From: Spirochaetales bacterium | Lineage (GTDB): Bacteria; Spirochaetota; Spirochaetia; SZUA-6; DRHE01 | Assembly (NCBI GenBank): GCA_016935715.1 | Contig: JAFGQJ010000302.1 | Coordinates: 1 to 14,942, forward strand | Direction: 5' to 3' | Length of the DNA stretch: 14,942 nucleotides | Shown here: positions 13,909-14,942 of the stretch, piece after piece | Layout of the letters: every line of letters starts with the position of its first letter | Position numbering within the stretch: position 1 is the first letter of the stretch | Translations under genes and position numbers: made by a program | The notes under the pieces: model-generated | What the model was told of the DNA's origin: nothing | The model's database searches: none | What the model saw: only the letters and a program-made list of their open reading frames with translations

Positions 13909-14883
13909 TCATCTTCCCGCGGCCCGCAGATTGGCTTCGTATTCCCGTCTGACCGCCTCGCTGGGCACGAGCCCCTGAGGGCGGAAAATCATGAAAAGCA
14001 CGAAGGCCAGCCCGTAAAACAGCATCCGGAAGTCGGAGAAGCGGCGCAGCAGCTCCGGTAGGAAGGTGAGCAGCGCGGCGCCGATGAGCGTTCCCGGGAC
14101 GCTGCCGAGCCCGCCCAGTACGACCATGCACATGATGGTAACGGTTTCGATGAACAGGAAGCTTTCAGGGCTCACGAAGCCCTGGAAGGAGGCGAACAGG
14201 GCGCCTGCCACGGCTGCGTAGGCTCCGCCGATGGCCGAGGCGATGATCTTCATCAGGCGCGTGTCGATGCCGATGGCGGAGGTCGCGTCCTCGTCCTCCC
14301 GCATGCAGGCAAACGAGCGGCCCAGCTTGGACTGCTGGAGCCGCGCGCTGAAGTAGATCGAAAAGGCCAGCACCGCCAGAGCGAGGTAGTAGAAGGACGG
14401 CGTGTCGTCCAGGCGCAGAGCGAAGAATGCCGGCGGATCGATCCCGGCGATGCCCTTCGGCCCGCCGGTCAGGGCATCGGCGTTGTTGATGATGATGCGC
14501 ACCATCTCGGCAAACCCCAGCGTCGTGACCGCCAGATAGTCGCCCTTGAGCCTGGAGGTGAGAAAGGCGATCGCCGCCGCCAGCGCCGCCCCGGCGCACA
14601 CGCAGAGGGCCAGCAGCGGCAGGAAGGGGATGTGGAGGTCGAAGCGCTCGGAGGCGAGCAGTGCGTAGACGTAGGCCCCCACGCAGTAGTAGGCCACGTA
14701 GCCGATGTTGAGGATGCCCGCATACCCGACGATGATGTTCAGGCCCAGGGCGAGCACTCCGGCGATGAGCGCGCCGATCATCACGCGCAGGATGTAGCCG
14801 CTGCTGACCAGCGGGAACGCCAGGAGGAGGAGCCCGGCCGCCGCCAGCAGGAGCACCCTGGTGCGCGCTGCAGGGAGCTTCAT
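13909..14883 (-). CDS. livM: Branched-chain amino acid type ABC transporter permease LivM
   Basis: This 324-residue membrane protein has about eight to ten hydrophobic segments. It carries LivM family landmarks: ALGLNIIVGYAGILNIGYVAYYCVGAYVYALL near the N-terminus, LKGDYLAVTTLGFAEMVRIIINN with GGPKGIAGI in the middle, and the ATPase-contact loop LGRSFACMREDEDATSAIGID. Late motifs are VVLGGLGSVPGTLIGA and the terminal FMIFRPQGL. It forms the permease heterodimer with LivH. The ATG at 14883 overlaps the livH stop (ATGA) and has GGAG seven nt upstream. Substrate is not readable from the permease; the family covers branched-chain amino acids, amides, urea and some aromatic compounds. Confidence 0.95.
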   Translation of the reverse strand: MKLPAARTRVLLLAAAGLLLLAFPLVSSGYILRVMIGALIAGVLALGLNIIVGYAGILNIGYVAYYCVGAYVYALLASERFDLHIPFLPLLALCVCAGAALAAAIAFLTSRLKGDYLAVTTLGFAEMVRIIINNADALTGGPKGIAGIDPPAFFALRLDDTPSFYYLALAVLAFSIYFSARLQQSKLGRSFACMREDEDATSAIGIDTRLMKIIASAIGGAYAAVAGALFASFQGFVSPESFLFIETVTIMCMVVLGGLGSVPGTLIGAALLTFLPELLRRFSDFRMLFYGLAFVLFMIFRPQGLVPSEAVRREYEANLRAAGR

Positions 14884-14942
14884 CCCCGTTCTCCGAACAT
14901 GCCCTGAGGACGGACCAGCAGCATGATGATGAGGATCAGGAA
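14880..14942 (-). CDS. livH: LivH permease, last 20 residues only (cut by window edge)
   Basis: The minus strand from the right edge reads FLILIIMLLVRPQGMFGERG and a TGA stop at 14882-14880. A hydrophobic helix ending in VRPQG followed by LFG/MFGE is the standard C-terminus of LivH. The 4-nt overlap with livM fits the usual livH-livM-livG-livF order. The gene is too short to appear as an ordinary open frame here. Confidence 0.85.
   Translation of the reverse strand, partial: FLILIIMLLVRPQGMFGERG

Overview
This 14.9-kb window comes from a GC-rich bacterial chromosome with ordinary core and accessory metabolism. I see no mobile element, phage gene, CRISPR array, tRNA or rRNA. A split P-protein (gcvPA/gcvPB), a long aminomethyltransferase, a CobO-type adenosyltransferase and much two-component/c-di-GMP-type signalling suggest a free-living, probably Gram-negative bacterium. 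A spirochaete-like or deltaproteobacteria-like lineage is possible, but the sequence does not fix the phylum.

Layout. (1) 1-1424, minus strand: the N-terminal part of a corrinoid adenosyltransferase (cobO, cut by the left edge) and a CPBP-family membrane protease. (2) About 1440-1534: an AT-rich divergent control region with dyad repeats. (3) 1543-6511, plus strand: an Lrp/AsnC-type regulator followed by gcvH, gcvPA, gcvPB and gcvT, a nearly complete glycine cleavage operon lacking only the L-protein. (4) 6558-10854, minus strand: a four-gene signalling operon of a YIP1-like membrane protein, a 7TM-PAS hybrid-free histidine kinase with a badly eroded ATP-binding domain, a degenerate-GGDEF/REC/HD-GYP protein and a stand-alone receiver. 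(5) 10855-10976: a compact divergent promoter region. (6) 10977-12406, plus strand: a small TIGR04076-like protein overlapping an aldo/keto reductase. (7) 12428-14942, minus strand: livF, livG, livM and the last residues of livH, a branched-chain amino acid type ABC importer running off the right edge.

How the genes work together. The Lrp-like protein is well placed to control glycine breakdown and its own operon. GcvP (PA+PB) decarboxylates glycine onto the lipoyl arm of GcvH, and GcvT passes the one-carbon unit to tetrahydrofolate. The signalling operon looks like a phosphorelay, or a set of phospho-binding scaffolds, ending in an HD-GYP phosphodiesterase.

The most unusual signals are two. 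Good sigma70-like promoters at four transcription-unit starts put the -10 box only 8-11 nt before the start codon, which predicts leaderless or near-leaderless mRNAs. The histidine kinase keeps its phospho-accepting His but has lost its N-box Asn and G1 box.
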